The notes under the pieces are model-generated. The model had not been told where the DNA came from, searched no databases, and saw nothing but the letters and a program-made list of their open reading frames with translations. A stretch of DNA of 64,000 bases from Marinifilum caeruleilacunae (GTDB lineage Bacteria > Bacteroidota > Bacteroidia > Bacteroidales > Marinifilaceae): the NCBI RefSeq assembly GCF_013141825.1, contig NZ_RZNH01000002.1, positions 215,522-279,521 on the forward strand, given 5' to 3'. The number at the start of each line of letters is the position of its first letter. Positions within the stretch are counted from its first letter, which is position 1. Below are positions 18,471 through 27,723 of this stretch, piece after piece. A program made the translations under genes and the position numbers.

Positions 18471-20018
18471 TTATTTCCAGTTGATGTACTTAATTCTCAT
18501 TGTATAAGTATCTCCGTCATTCGAAATATAATATTTAGGATCAATCTCGAAGTCATCATCAGAACATGTGAATGTAATATCTACAATAATTTCTTTGCTT
18601 GTAGCATTAAATGTTCCTACTGATCTTTCTACAGTAATTGTAGCAGGTGTTACTTGTGAAGATTTAGAGATGTCTCCACCATTTAATTTAGAATCAGCAT
18701 ACCACCAGTAATAATACTTTGATTTAATTTCTCCATTAACATCAACATCAACGTAAGTTTTAGCTTTCCAGGCATCAATATCATTTGCTTTATAAACAGT
18801 TAATGTTTGAGCAGGAACAACAACGTCACCAGTTGTAGCATTTACTTCCTTGGCTGCAAAACGGAACCATCCAGTTTCCGATTTGATTTGAGAAGAGTTA
18901 GAGCTATAAACCGCTTCGTTATCAAAAAACTTGGTCAATCCCAGGTAATCACCACCTTGATATTCTGTTCTTTCAAAATCTGTAGTATAAACAAATTTAC
19001 CACCAACTTTATGCTCAAATGTATTTGTTACATCAGTCCATTGGTTACCATCAGTTTCTGAAACATTCAATACATTACCTCTCGATAAAGATTTCCAATC
19101 TTCAGCAACAGAATCCCAATAGTATCTTTTTGTCCAATATGCCATATTGGATTTAAATACATAAGTGTCTGTAGTATTGTCTTCTCTAAAACCAGTGTAG
19201 TCGTTAGTTTCGTTAAACCATACAGAAAAATCAACCTGTGGATCAACAGCATTAATTGCGAAAGTATTCTCAGTAGCTTTCACAGCATAATCGGTTACCG
19301 ATGGAGCAGCAAAACCAAAAGTTACAGTTTTGTCCATATCAACCACGGCAGTATTTTTCATTGTTACAGTAAAGTCTGCTGAAACCGATCCGGCCGGAAT
19401 TGTAATTGCATTGTTGCTTAAACCAGCAATTTCATAATCTGTATCAGCAACTAAATCTCCATCGATAGTCAATGGAATTACAAGATCAGAAGCATAAGTT
19501 TTGCTCAAACCAACTGTAATGGTTTTCACCTCTTCCATATATGGATTAGTTACAAAATCAGATGTTCCAAAAGAAACCTCAGGAGCATCCGAAGGAGGAT
19601 TAGCATTGTCAACAATGGTGATGTTTACATTTGCAGGAGTAGACAATTCATAACCTGTACCTGCTTGTAGTGCAATTGCCAATGTTTTGCTTGCTTCAAT
19701 GGCTGAAACATTAATTGGGTTAACAAAAATGTTAGCCGTAGTCTGGTTTGCAGGAATGGTTACAGTTTTTGCAATATCCTGGAAGTTTACACCTTCAACA
19801 GCAGTTCCCGATAAAGCAATACCTACAGTGTATGCAGTTTCAAGAGGAGCATCAGCATTTACTTTTACAAGCAAAGCAGAAGTAGCTGTTTCCGAAATTT
19901 CGATTGCATCAGCAGTCAATGATAGTTTTGGGATGATTGGATCATCATCGTCACTACAACTTGCTAAAATTAGCGCAGCTACCATTAGCCACATCATGTT
20001 TAAATAACTCTTTTTCAT
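18471..20018 (-). CDS. Calx-beta-like surface lipoprotein of Sus operon
   Basis: A 515-residue lipoprotein (lipobox ILASC, Cys21) whose mature start is CSDDDD; an acidic stretch directly after the lipidated Cys fits the lipoprotein export signal that places Bacteroidota proteins at the cell surface. Residues about 30-250 form two or more beta-sandwich repeats of Calx-beta type (ETATSALLVKVNADAPLETAYTV; VTIPANQTTANIFVNPI; ITIPAGSVSADFTVTMK). The C-terminal half (about 260-515) is rich in Tyr/Trp and unfamiliar. It occupies the SusE/F-like position downstream of SusD and most likely helps bind the substrate outside the cell. Confidence 0.82.
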   Translation of the reverse strand: MKKSYLNMMWLMVAALILASCSDDDDPIIPKLSLTADAIEISETATSALLVKVNADAPLETAYTVGIALSGTAVEGVNFQDIAKTVTIPANQTTANIFVNPINVSAIEASKTLAIALQAGTGYELSTPANVNITIVDNANPPSDAPEVSFGTSDFVTNPYMEEVKTITVGLSKTYASDLVIPLTIDGDLVADTDYEIAGLSNNAITIPAGSVSADFTVTMKNTAVVDMDKTVTFGFAAPSVTDYAVKATENTFAINAVDPQVDFSVWFNETNDYTGFREDNTTDTYVFKSNMAYWTKRYYWDSVAEDWKSLSRGNVLNVSETDGNQWTDVTNTFEHKVGGKFVYTTDFERTEYQGGDYLGLTKFFDNEAVYSSNSSQIKSETGWFRFAAKEVNATTGDVVVPAQTLTVYKANDIDAWKAKTYVDVDVNGEIKSKYYYWWYADSKLNGGDISKSSQVTPATITVERSVGTFNATSKEIIVDITFTCSDDDFEIDPKYYISNDGDTYTMRIKYINWK

Positions 20019-20042
20019 GTGTTAATAGATTTTTGATTATTC

Positions 20043-20070
20043 GATCTTCCCAAGGGGATCCGGGAAGATC
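20043..20070 (-). other. Intercistronic hairpin between SusD and lipoprotein genes
   Basis: GATCTTCCC (20043-20051) pairs perfectly with GGGAAGATC (20062-20070) with a 10-base loop. No T tract follows, so it is likely an RNA stability or processing element after susD. Confidence 0.55.
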
Positions 20071-20099
20071 TTATGTTAAAACTTAATTATCTTTAAATA

Positions 20100-21542
20100 T
20101 TAGTATCCCGGATTTTGAACCATATTTGGATTTCCTTCAATTGCATCTTCTGGAATTGGCAGAACAAATAAATCGCTTGGATAATCGACATTTACATTTT
20201 GAGTAGCATTACAATCCACTCTTCTCAAGTCTCTTCCCATTCTTACAATATCAAAGAACAAATGCCCTTCAAAAGCCAATTCTCGTCTTCTCTCCAGGAA
20301 AAGTTCTTCTTTTAAAGCAGCTCCTGACAATTGTAGGTTTGTAGCATTGGGATTTGCACGTTTGCGAATGACGTCTAAGTCGGCACGAGCCTGCACCTCA
20401 TCTATTGCTGGTAGATTAAGAGAAGCTTCTGCTCTAATCAGGTACATTTCAGCCAAACGTACCACTGGGATATAATGGTCTTTATCGGCCATTTCTGTCC
20501 ATTTAGCAGTTAGAGATTGTACAACATCTTTTGCTTCTTGCTCGCCAAATAGTTGTTTTCTTACATCTTCATCATCATACAAGTCAATAATATCATTGCT
20601 TGGCAGCAAGTAAAAACGATCTCTGTTTTCACTGATTCCAATTCTATCCGACAAGGGAGCAGCATTATTGCGACCTCCATTATCAATCGCAAAAAGATCT
20701 TCGTTAGTAGGTGTATTGTTCGAATAGTAATCTAAAACTTCCGAATTTGGCAGTAAAGAAGCACTACCACTTTCTATAACTTTCGTAGCATATTCTCTAG
20801 CTTTGTCCCAATCGCTCTTGTACAGATAAACTCTTGCCAAAAGAGCCTGAGCTGCAACCTTAGACATATAGAACTTTGCCGACTTTGCTTCTTCTACCCC
20901 AATTGCGGTTCCTAAATTCTGCTCAGCTTCCAAAAGATCTGCAATAATGTTTTCGTAGTTATCGTAAAGCAAATCACGACTGGTTAATTCGTGGTAAGCA
21001 ATATTTTTTTGCAGATATGGAATTCCTAAATGCTGAGCATTAGCGGTGTAAGAATATGGTTGTGCATATAGCCTGGCCAAATCGAAATGTGCCAATGCAC
21101 GAATTGCTTTTGCTTCTGCCACAGCTTGTAACTTTTGAAGATCACTTGCATCCTCCACGTAATCAATATTTTCAATCACCATGTTTGCAGCACTAATCAC
21201 TTCATAAATCTGTCCGTAACATCCATCAAAGTAATCATCTTCTCCTTCAACTGTATGCGTAAATTCAAATGCTGGGATATAGTAGAATGAAAATGGACTT
21301 TCAAAATTAAGGTCGTCAATTTTCAAATTTCCACCTTTAACTTCGGCAGCCATAATCATTTGAGTTCCGTAATAATTAGTTGCTCCCATTTCGTAATATG
21401 CGCCATTCAAAGCCTCTTCAACTCCACTTAGTGTAGAAAATAATCTATCATTAGATATTTTTGTTTCATCATCGATATCCAAAAAATCGGAACATGAAGC
21501 AAAACCTAATGCCAATAATCCTATGTATATTAATTTTTTCAT
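20100..21542 (-). CDS. SusD/RagB-family surface lipoprotein
   Basis: A 480-residue lipoprotein (FASC, Cys17; mature CSDFLDIDDE). SusD features: the N-terminal SNDRLFSTLSGVEEALNGAYYEM, the helical RALAHFDLARLYAQPY, and the C-terminal RagB motif EELFLERRRELAFEGHLFFDIVRMGRDLRR. It forms the substrate-capping lid on the SusC transporter at the outer surface. It starts 25 bases after the susC stop. At 480 residues it is on the short side for carbohydrate-type SusD, and no CAZyme is nearby; two secreted peptidases in the operon instead suggest a peptide or protein-derived substrate. Confidence 0.93.
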   Translation of the reverse strand: MKKLIYIGLLALGFASCSDFLDIDDETKISNDRLFSTLSGVEEALNGAYYEMGATNYYGTQMIMAAEVKGGNLKIDDLNFESPFSFYYIPAFEFTHTVEGEDDYFDGCYGQIYEVISAANMVIENIDYVEDASDLQKLQAVAEAKAIRALAHFDLARLYAQPYSYTANAQHLGIPYLQKNIAYHELTSRDLLYDNYENIIADLLEAEQNLGTAIGVEEAKSAKFYMSKVAAQALLARVYLYKSDWDKAREYATKVIESGSASLLPNSEVLDYYSNNTPTNEDLFAIDNGGRNNAAPLSDRIGISENRDRFYLLPSNDIIDLYDDEDVRKQLFGEQEAKDVVQSLTAKWTEMADKDHYIPVVRLAEMYLIRAEASLNLPAIDEVQARADLDVIRKRANPNATNLQLSGAALKEELFLERRRELAFEGHLFFDIVRMGRDLRRVDCNATQNVNVDYPSDLFVLPIPEDAIEGNPNMVQNPGY

Positions 21543-21567
21543 ATCTATCTCCTTTTAAACTTCATGA

Positions 21568-24555
21568 TTAAATCCCCAGCTTTAACTGAAAAGCAACTGT
21601 TCTGGACTGTGGGAATGGGTAACGGTATTCGGCCAATCCATTTCTGCCTGATTTTCCTCCCTCTTTGTACCATGTATAAACATTTGAAACATTCACTCCA
21701 AGCGAAGCATTGGCCAATCTCATGGAAGAACACAAACTTTTTGGAAGGTTGTAGTGTAGAGCAATTGAACGAACCGAAACATTGGATTGATCGAACAAAA
21801 ATCGGGTACTGTAGGCATTGTATTTGATATCCTTATCCAATCTAGGAATATCAGTACGGTCACCAGGTTTTTGCCACCTGTCCAATAAATTCACACTTTT
21901 ATTGTAAATATTCAGTGTCTTGATATTTTCCATATCCCTGGCAGGGTAAGGCATCATTTTATCAGCTCCATACTCAAAGGCAATCATGAATGAAAGGTTA
22001 AAACCTTTATAATTGAAATTGTTTGAAAAACCACCTGTAAAATCAGGATTGGACTTCCCTATGATTTGCTTATTATCAACCCCAGATAAATCACTAGGAT
22101 CTTTTGTGATGCTTCCGTCTTTCATTTTCCATTGCGGATCACCTGTATTAGCATCAACACCAGCATAAACATTTCCCATAATTAAAGAAGTAGATTCACC
22201 GACAATTAATCCGGCAGTTCCCGAAACAAATCGCTCAGAATAAAGTGCCAATTTGTCTAACCTACTCTTATTAAAACCAATATTAAAGTTGCTGTTCCAT
22301 TGTACTTTTCCAAGCATAATATTACTTGCCTTCAAAGTAAATTCCAGACCATAATTCGTCAAATCAGCCGTGTTCACAGAAATAATATTCCATCCCGTTT
22401 CCGGTACCACATTCAATGAAAGGATACCATCTTTGGTTTTATTGTTATAATACTCTGTCTCAAGAGTAAATTTTCTCAAGAACTTCACAATCAAACCTGC
22501 ATTAAACTTATAGGATTGTTGCCATCCTAAGTCTTCATTAGGAGCGGCATATGGTTGAGCAATTAATTTCCCATTATAACTGGAGGATGTGCTATAACTA
22601 TATAATCCTCGAGCCGAGTATGATCCTACTTTCGCATTTCCCAACTTTCCGAAAGAAGATTTCAACTTCACGAAATTGATGATATCATTCTCTATCCAAA
22701 AGTTCTCTTTTGAGATAATCCATGAGCCACCAATGGAAGCGAAATTTTCCACTTTTTGATCTCCTCCAAAGTAGGATGATGCATCGGAACGGAAGTTCAT
22801 TGACAAGAAATATTTCTTTCCAAAGTCATAATTGAATCGACCATAGTAAGATCTCATTGCACTTTCACTCTCCGATGAACTTACTGAACTGTCTTCATCA
22901 TCACCATTTCCTGGAATACGAATCTTTTCCGAAACCAAATTCTCTTCTGAAACAGATGTTTGGTTTCGCTCATCATGTTTTAGCTGAATACCGGCAGTGG
23001 CGCCGAATGAATGTTTTTTTACCGATCCGTTATATTCCAATTGTGTATAAGTAACCCAATTATTATTCTCGGTACGTTTTTCTTTGATTACTCCATTCTT
23101 TTTACGGCCCCTTCCATTTTCTTTCGAATAAAAGGAGTATTGTTTGGTGTTGGTATAATCCAATCCAAACATACTTGATGAACTAAAGTTTTTCGAAATC
23201 TTCACCTTCAGGTTTAAACTGTTATTCGAGTAGAACTTCTCAGACTCATTGGTATTCTGAGCCAAATCTGCCAATGGATTGGCATAAGTCTCCATCTGAG
23301 TATATTTTCCTTCTTCATCGTACACCGGAATATTTGGTTTGTATGCATAGGTTGCAAAAGCTGCATACTTCTCCGATTTAAAACTACTTATACCACCACT
23401 GTATGATAATCTTACTCCTTTCGCCAATTCAGTATCCAAACTCAAGCGAGAAATAATTGACTCCGAATCATTTCCTTTTGTGGTTGTTTCATTGTCTTTG
23501 TAGCCAAACGACAAACGATATGTTGTTTTATCGGAACCTCCAGAAATATTCAAATTGGTTTGGTGCGCCACTGAATTTTGCAATGTCAGATCACGCCAAT
23601 TCGTATAAACATCCGTACGACCAACTTCTTCTGGAATACTTTCCTCTGAATAACCCGAATTTCGATAATACTCAGTAGCCAATTCAACATACTGATCGGT
23701 ATTTAAATATTCAATTTTATTAATAGGTGTACTTAATAAGGTTTTGTGGGAGATGTTGACCCTGGTTTTCCCTTTCACCCCTTTCTTAGTGGTAATGATT
23801 ACTACACCATTTGCCGCATTTGCACCATAAATCGCTGCTGCAGAAGCATCTTTCAATATGGATACCGATTCAATATCCTCCGGATTAATCAAGGCTAACG
23901 GATTGATGACTATCTGATCATCAGCAGCAGCACCAGATTTCTGATCAACATTTGGGTTTAATGCATCAACCAAAGGCACTCCATCCAAAATATACAATGG
24001 CTCACTTGAAGCTGTAATATTCGAACCTAAATCAGGCAACGAGTTATTCCCACGAATACGCACTTTTACCGGACTGTTCGGGTTTCCATCATCCGACTCC
24101 AAATACACACCAGCAACCTGTCCTTCCAACATTTGGTCGACACTTTGCGCATTACTGTGCTTTAACAATTCGTCTGATTTTACCTGCTCTACCGAACCTA
24201 CAACAGCTTCGCGCGATTTTACGCTACCGTATCCCAGTACTACCACCTCGTTCAGTTTCTGGTCTGCCGATTTTAGCTGCACGTTGATTACTTTCTGCCC
24301 TTTTACCGGAATAAATTGGGTTTCGTAACCAATGAATGAAAACATCAGTTCAGCATTCGCTTTGCTTACTTTTAAAGTGAATTTTCCATCGAAATCGGTG
24401 GTTACGCCATTCGATGTGCCTTTTTCTAGCACAGTAACACCTGGTATGCCAAGCTTATCGCCTGCATCGGTAACTGTTCCTGCTACTGTTAGTCCCTGGG
24501 CAAAAAGCTGGAACTGCAGTAAAACAAGAAGTGCTATTAAATAGATTCTTACCAT
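21568..24555 (-). CDS. SusC/RagA-family TonB-linked outer-membrane transporter
   Basis: A 995-residue TonB-dependent transporter: signal peptide about 1-20 (LFAQG), CarboxypepD domain about 24-105 (VAGTVTDAGDKLGIPGVTVLEKG), plug with SusC-type motifs NEVVVLGYGS, VRIRGNNSL, PLYILDGVPL, and DIESVSILKDASAAAIYG, then a barrel ending VAFQLKLGI. It moves the substrate offered by SusD into the periplasm using TonB energy. It starts 31 bases after the stop of the polyferredoxin gene, so the two share a transcript. The MVRIYL start is the only in-frame ATG ahead of the signal sequence. Confidence 0.95.
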   Translation of the reverse strand: MVRIYLIALLVLLQFQLFAQGLTVAGTVTDAGDKLGIPGVTVLEKGTSNGVTTDFDGKFTLKVSKANAELMFSFIGYETQFIPVKGQKVINVQLKSADQKLNEVVVLGYGSVKSREAVVGSVEQVKSDELLKHSNAQSVDQMLEGQVAGVYLESDDGNPNSPVKVRIRGNNSLPDLGSNITASSEPLYILDGVPLVDALNPNVDQKSGAAADDQIVINPLALINPEDIESVSILKDASAAAIYGANAANGVVIITTKKGVKGKTRVNISHKTLLSTPINKIEYLNTDQYVELATEYYRNSGYSEESIPEEVGRTDVYTNWRDLTLQNSVAHQTNLNISGGSDKTTYRLSFGYKDNETTTKGNDSESIISRLSLDTELAKGVRLSYSGGISSFKSEKYAAFATYAYKPNIPVYDEEGKYTQMETYANPLADLAQNTNESEKFYSNNSLNLKVKISKNFSSSSMFGLDYTNTKQYSFYSKENGRGRKKNGVIKEKRTENNNWVTYTQLEYNGSVKKHSFGATAGIQLKHDERNQTSVSEENLVSEKIRIPGNGDDEDSSVSSSESESAMRSYYGRFNYDFGKKYFLSMNFRSDASSYFGGDQKVENFASIGGSWIISKENFWIENDIINFVKLKSSFGKLGNAKVGSYSARGLYSYSTSSSYNGKLIAQPYAAPNEDLGWQQSYKFNAGLIVKFLRKFTLETEYYNNKTKDGILSLNVVPETGWNIISVNTADLTNYGLEFTLKASNIMLGKVQWNSNFNIGFNKSRLDKLALYSERFVSGTAGLIVGESTSLIMGNVYAGVDANTGDPQWKMKDGSITKDPSDLSGVDNKQIIGKSNPDFTGGFSNNFNYKGFNLSFMIAFEYGADKMMPYPARDMENIKTLNIYNKSVNLLDRWQKPGDRTDIPRLDKDIKYNAYSTRFLFDQSNVSVRSIALHYNLPKSLCSSMRLANASLGVNVSNVYTWYKEGGKSGRNGLAEYRYPFPQSRTVAFQLKLGI

Positions 24556-24586
24556 AGACTTGTTATTTAATTGATTTTAGCGTGGG

Positions 24587-26458
24587 TTAGTTTGTAAGTT
24601 TAAATTTGAAAGGGTTTGCCACCTGCTCGCTTTCTCCATTGGTATACACCAAAGTCATCTCTTCTTTTGCTGCCCATTCTACCATTTCATCAGGATTAAC
24701 TTTATCCTGGATGTAGAAGAATCGAACGGTTGGTTGTGCCTGGTAATCGGCATGAATACCAACAACTCCCTTGTATTTTTTAGCTACGTGATTTGACAAC
24801 TCCTTAAACTTGTTTTCGTTTTTCGGGAAATCTTCCAATACCAGCATGATTGATCGTAATTGCTCTCTTGGGTAAGATTTAAAGTTGTTAAATGTTGCCT
24901 TGTGTTTCTTAAAGGTTCTCTTCATCAATCCAATTCCGTTGATTGGCACATTAGATTTTACCACGTCTTTTACCTCGTACGGATAGCTTCTTCTGTGTTT
25001 AATCGATGTAATCAACTTTTCGATTTTCGATTCACTCATTTCCGAATCACAGAAAGCCAATAATCTGATTTCTGTATCGAATTGTGTTTCCAATTGGTAG
25101 ATGCCTTCATTCTGAAGTGCCTCAGCCATAATTTTCAAATCGGCTTCGGTCAAATACTTGGCTACACGAAGTTTATGAACTGCAAGTTCCTGATCAAGCT
25201 TAGGAGCTTTTACAAATTGCTTCGATCGGGTGTAAAGCATTTTTCGAATGCTCAACTCGTCAATCTTGGTGGTATCGTAAGTAATTTCGGCTTTGTGATC
25301 GCTGATGTAAGTATTTACACCAAGAACTCCATCTACCTCTTTCATTTGGCGTACAAATCCCATAGAGCTGCTAAAGCAGGTCAAATGGCTCATGTGTTCG
25401 ATGGTAAATTCTTTCGACTGGTCCATTTCGGTAGTATTACCCCAGGCTTTAGAAACTGTTGGCAAATTGTACTGACTTGCAATTACCAATCCGGCAATAA
25501 ACAAAACAACTACCAATACCGATGGTAACCATTTTACATTCAGTTTTTCATTTAAGGTCAATGCTCCATCTTTCGGACAAGCTGAAACACAATCGCCACA
25601 AATGTTACAGTCCGGGTGTTTCACCATTTCCATATCTGCTACATCAATTCCCTGTGGGCAGCTTCTTGAACACAATCCACAATCGATACATGTGTGTGTA
25701 TGGCGCGTAATTTTTAATACAGATTGTTGTTTGGTTTCCACTTTCAGGATTTCCAACACATAACCCACCAGGCAGATAATTCCAACAATAATACTGATAT
25801 CAACACCTACTTCGAAGAAGTACATTGAGCCTAAAATGGCTACTACTACTCCTACTCCTATCCAATATTTAAAAATGTTTGATATCGCACCAAGCGGACA
25901 CAGGTACTTACACCAGAACAATCTAAATACTATGGAGCCTAAAATAAATATAGAAATAGAGATTGTTGCGAAAAGGTAGTTTACCCTGTGACCGTATAGT
26001 GTGATACTTGTATAAAAAGGATCGTATTGTTTACAAAACAGTTCACCGGTTTTTAAGGTAATGGTTAGGGTAAAGAACAGAAGAATGTATTTTAAACTTC
26101 TTAAGGCTTTATCGGTAACACCATTAATATCTCTTCTAATTTTAAAGCGATCTGCTGCTTTTCCAATTGCTTCCGATACCGTTCCCAGCGGACAAAGATG
26201 ACTACAAAACAGTTTACCCAGTACCAATACAGTAAATAAGAATACTGCACCCAATACCATTTGGGTTACTGTCATATTACAAGCGATTAATCCATCCTGC
26301 ATTAAAGTTAGAATGGCTTGAATTCCCCCCATTGGACAATATGTCTCAAAATCGACTACACTTAAGCCTAGCTGATTTCCGATAAAGAACAGGATAATCA
26401 GAGAGAGTACAGAAAACTGTAAAATGTTTCTGAATAGGCTAACTCGTTTTTTACTCAT
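24587..26458 (-). CDS. Membrane polyferredoxin (NapH/CcoG-like) with HMA-like C-terminal repeats
   Basis: A 623-residue membrane protein. Residues about 12-30, 65-82, 122-138, 160-178 and 200-238 are membrane segments, with NapH/NosR/CcoG-type Cys pairs between them (FCSHLCPLG, Cys85/Cys89; WCKYLCPLG, Cys183/Cys187). Residues 257-267 and 284-294 are two CxxCxxCxxxC[P] motifs for [4Fe-4S] clusters. After another TM (313-327) comes a heavy-metal-associated-like fold, residues about 350-410 (EFTIEHMSHLTCFSSSMGFV), in which the CxxC reads CFSS with only Cys361 left. Two further beta-alpha-beta units follow (about 428-490, 535-600). It probably passes electrons across the inner membrane and may reduce or handle a metal. 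It is the first gene of the SusCD-protease operon, which is unusual. Confidence 0.85.
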   Translation of the reverse strand: MSKKRVSLFRNILQFSVLSLIILFFIGNQLGLSVVDFETYCPMGGIQAILTLMQDGLIACNMTVTQMVLGAVFLFTVLVLGKLFCSHLCPLGTVSEAIGKAADRFKIRRDINGVTDKALRSLKYILLFFTLTITLKTGELFCKQYDPFYTSITLYGHRVNYLFATISISIFILGSIVFRLFWCKYLCPLGAISNIFKYWIGVGVVVAILGSMYFFEVGVDISIIVGIICLVGYVLEILKVETKQQSVLKITRHTHTCIDCGLCSRSCPQGIDVADMEMVKHPDCNICGDCVSACPKDGALTLNEKLNVKWLPSVLVVVLFIAGLVIASQYNLPTVSKAWGNTTEMDQSKEFTIEHMSHLTCFSSSMGFVRQMKEVDGVLGVNTYISDHKAEITYDTTKIDELSIRKMLYTRSKQFVKAPKLDQELAVHKLRVAKYLTEADLKIMAEALQNEGIYQLETQFDTEIRLLAFCDSEMSESKIEKLITSIKHRRSYPYEVKDVVKSNVPINGIGLMKRTFKKHKATFNNFKSYPREQLRSIMLVLEDFPKNENKFKELSNHVAKKYKGVVGIHADYQAQPTVRFFYIQDKVNPDEMVEWAAKEEMTLVYTNGESEQVANPFKFKLTN

Positions 26459-26871
26459 AAGATTAGATTGATTTTTGATTTCAACCGAAAAGTGGGAAAT
26501 GATGCAAACCCAGGCGCTGCATTTTGGAATATGGGACTTTTAGAACCGTATCAAATTGGATAATGACACCTCCATCTATCTCTTTATCTGCACCTTGCCT
26601 TTTTAAGTGGATTCGCTCTAAAATATGTCTGACATCTTACTGTTTTGAACCATTCTATACTACTCTCTCGTTTTTCTCCTTTTAGCACTTTCATCTTATT
26701 CTATTTTTTCACAAAATCACCAGGTATTTCCTTTTCTTAAAATGGTGTTGCAAATTTGAGAGAATTGACTTGGCTATGCAATCGCATGATTGTGGTATTT
26801 TTTTTAAACAAAAAGGCAGAAAAAAAGCCTGTACAATAAATACAGGCTTCTCTGTTTACTCTTCTTAAAAA
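26459..26871 (-). other. Leader/intergenic region upstream of the polyferredoxin operon
   Basis: 413 bases without a gene. It should contain the operon promoter, but no convincing TAnnTTTG box was found on the minus strand. A small inverted repeat CAATC-4-GATTG lies at 26779-26792. The upstream end holds the terminator of the 203-residue gene. Confidence 0.5.
26815..26849 (-). terminator. Terminator of the 203-residue secreted protein gene
   Basis: AAGCCTGTA (26825-26833) pairs with TACAGGCTT (26841-26849), loop CAATAAA, followed on the minus strand by TTTTTTTCTG. It separates this gene from the operon below. Confidence 0.88.
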
Positions 26872-27483
26872 TTATCTTCTGGTTCTGCGCTCTTTCATTC
26901 GTTGTTCCCTCACTTTTAGAAAATCCTCAATTCTTTTGGGGTTTATCTTTAGAGCTTCGCTTAAAAATTTTCGTTGATTCAACTCGGCAACATTTGATCT
27001 CTCACTGGCCTTTGCAACTTTATCGCGCAAGTCCTTCATGAATTGTTTCATTTCATCGTCCCATTTATCTTTATGAAACCTGAAATACTCATAAAACCTG
27101 TATGGATGTTTAAAACCTCTCTTTTCAGCCATTTGCTTTGCCTCTTCCGGAGTAATCCATAAATAGTAACTCGATTTTAAATGACTATAGGTAATACGAT
27201 TTGAGGCAATTCTTCCCTGATCCCAATTCCCAAATTCCCCCACTAATACAACTCCCAAAGAGTCTTTCCATGAATCTATTCTTTCTGGGATAAATCTAAA
27301 CTTAGTTACGATTGAATCAAACTTTGCAGAAGGAATATTTATTTTATAATCTTTATTCAAATGCTCATATTCATGTGTCAGGTAGTCGTAATCCAGATAC
27401 TCTTGTGGAATTTTTCGAGGCTGCTGCTGAGCGCTAATCGTCAATGAAATTAGTAGTAGTGAAAATACAAATAGAATTCTCAT
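26872..27483 (-). CDS. Secreted protein with SPEEAK-like module, related to operon's last gene
   Basis: A 203-residue exported protein (signal peptide about 1-18, ISAQ). The mature part is charged and helical with a basic tail (MKERRTRR). Its segment WITPEEAKQMAEKRGFKHPY (about residues 108-127) aligns with LSPEEAKIEAKKYGFERPYY in the lipoprotein at 12862-13704, including spacing and the following aromatic/acidic helix (KQFMKDLRDKV versus KQVMEDVRNRL). I do not recognise the family. It has its own terminator, so it is a separate unit on the same strand, directly upstream of the polyferredoxin operon; shared ancestry with the last operon gene suggests a common role. Confidence 0.7.
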   Translation of the reverse strand: MRILFVFSLLLISLTISAQQQPRKIPQEYLDYDYLTHEYEHLNKDYKINIPSAKFDSIVTKFRFIPERIDSWKDSLGVVLVGEFGNWDQGRIASNRITYSHLKSSYYLWITPEEAKQMAEKRGFKHPYRFYEYFRFHKDKWDDEMKQFMKDLRDKVAKASERSNVAELNQRKFLSEALKINPKRIEDFLKVREQRMKERRTRR

Positions 27484-27723
27484 AAGTAAATGTTTTTGTT
27501 ATTTATTTTGATATTAACTCAATATAGTCAGTATATTATGCGGGTTTCACCTCACAACACACTCCTTAAAATTATTAACTTAAAATAACAAAAGGGTTAA
27601 TTAAAAAACCATGATTTTCACTTAACAGATTCTATAAATATGTATCATTTCACAAAATGACACCTTCTATTGGCTCACATTATGAATTTTAATCGATTAA
27701 ATAGAACTTCTCTAAATTCTGTA

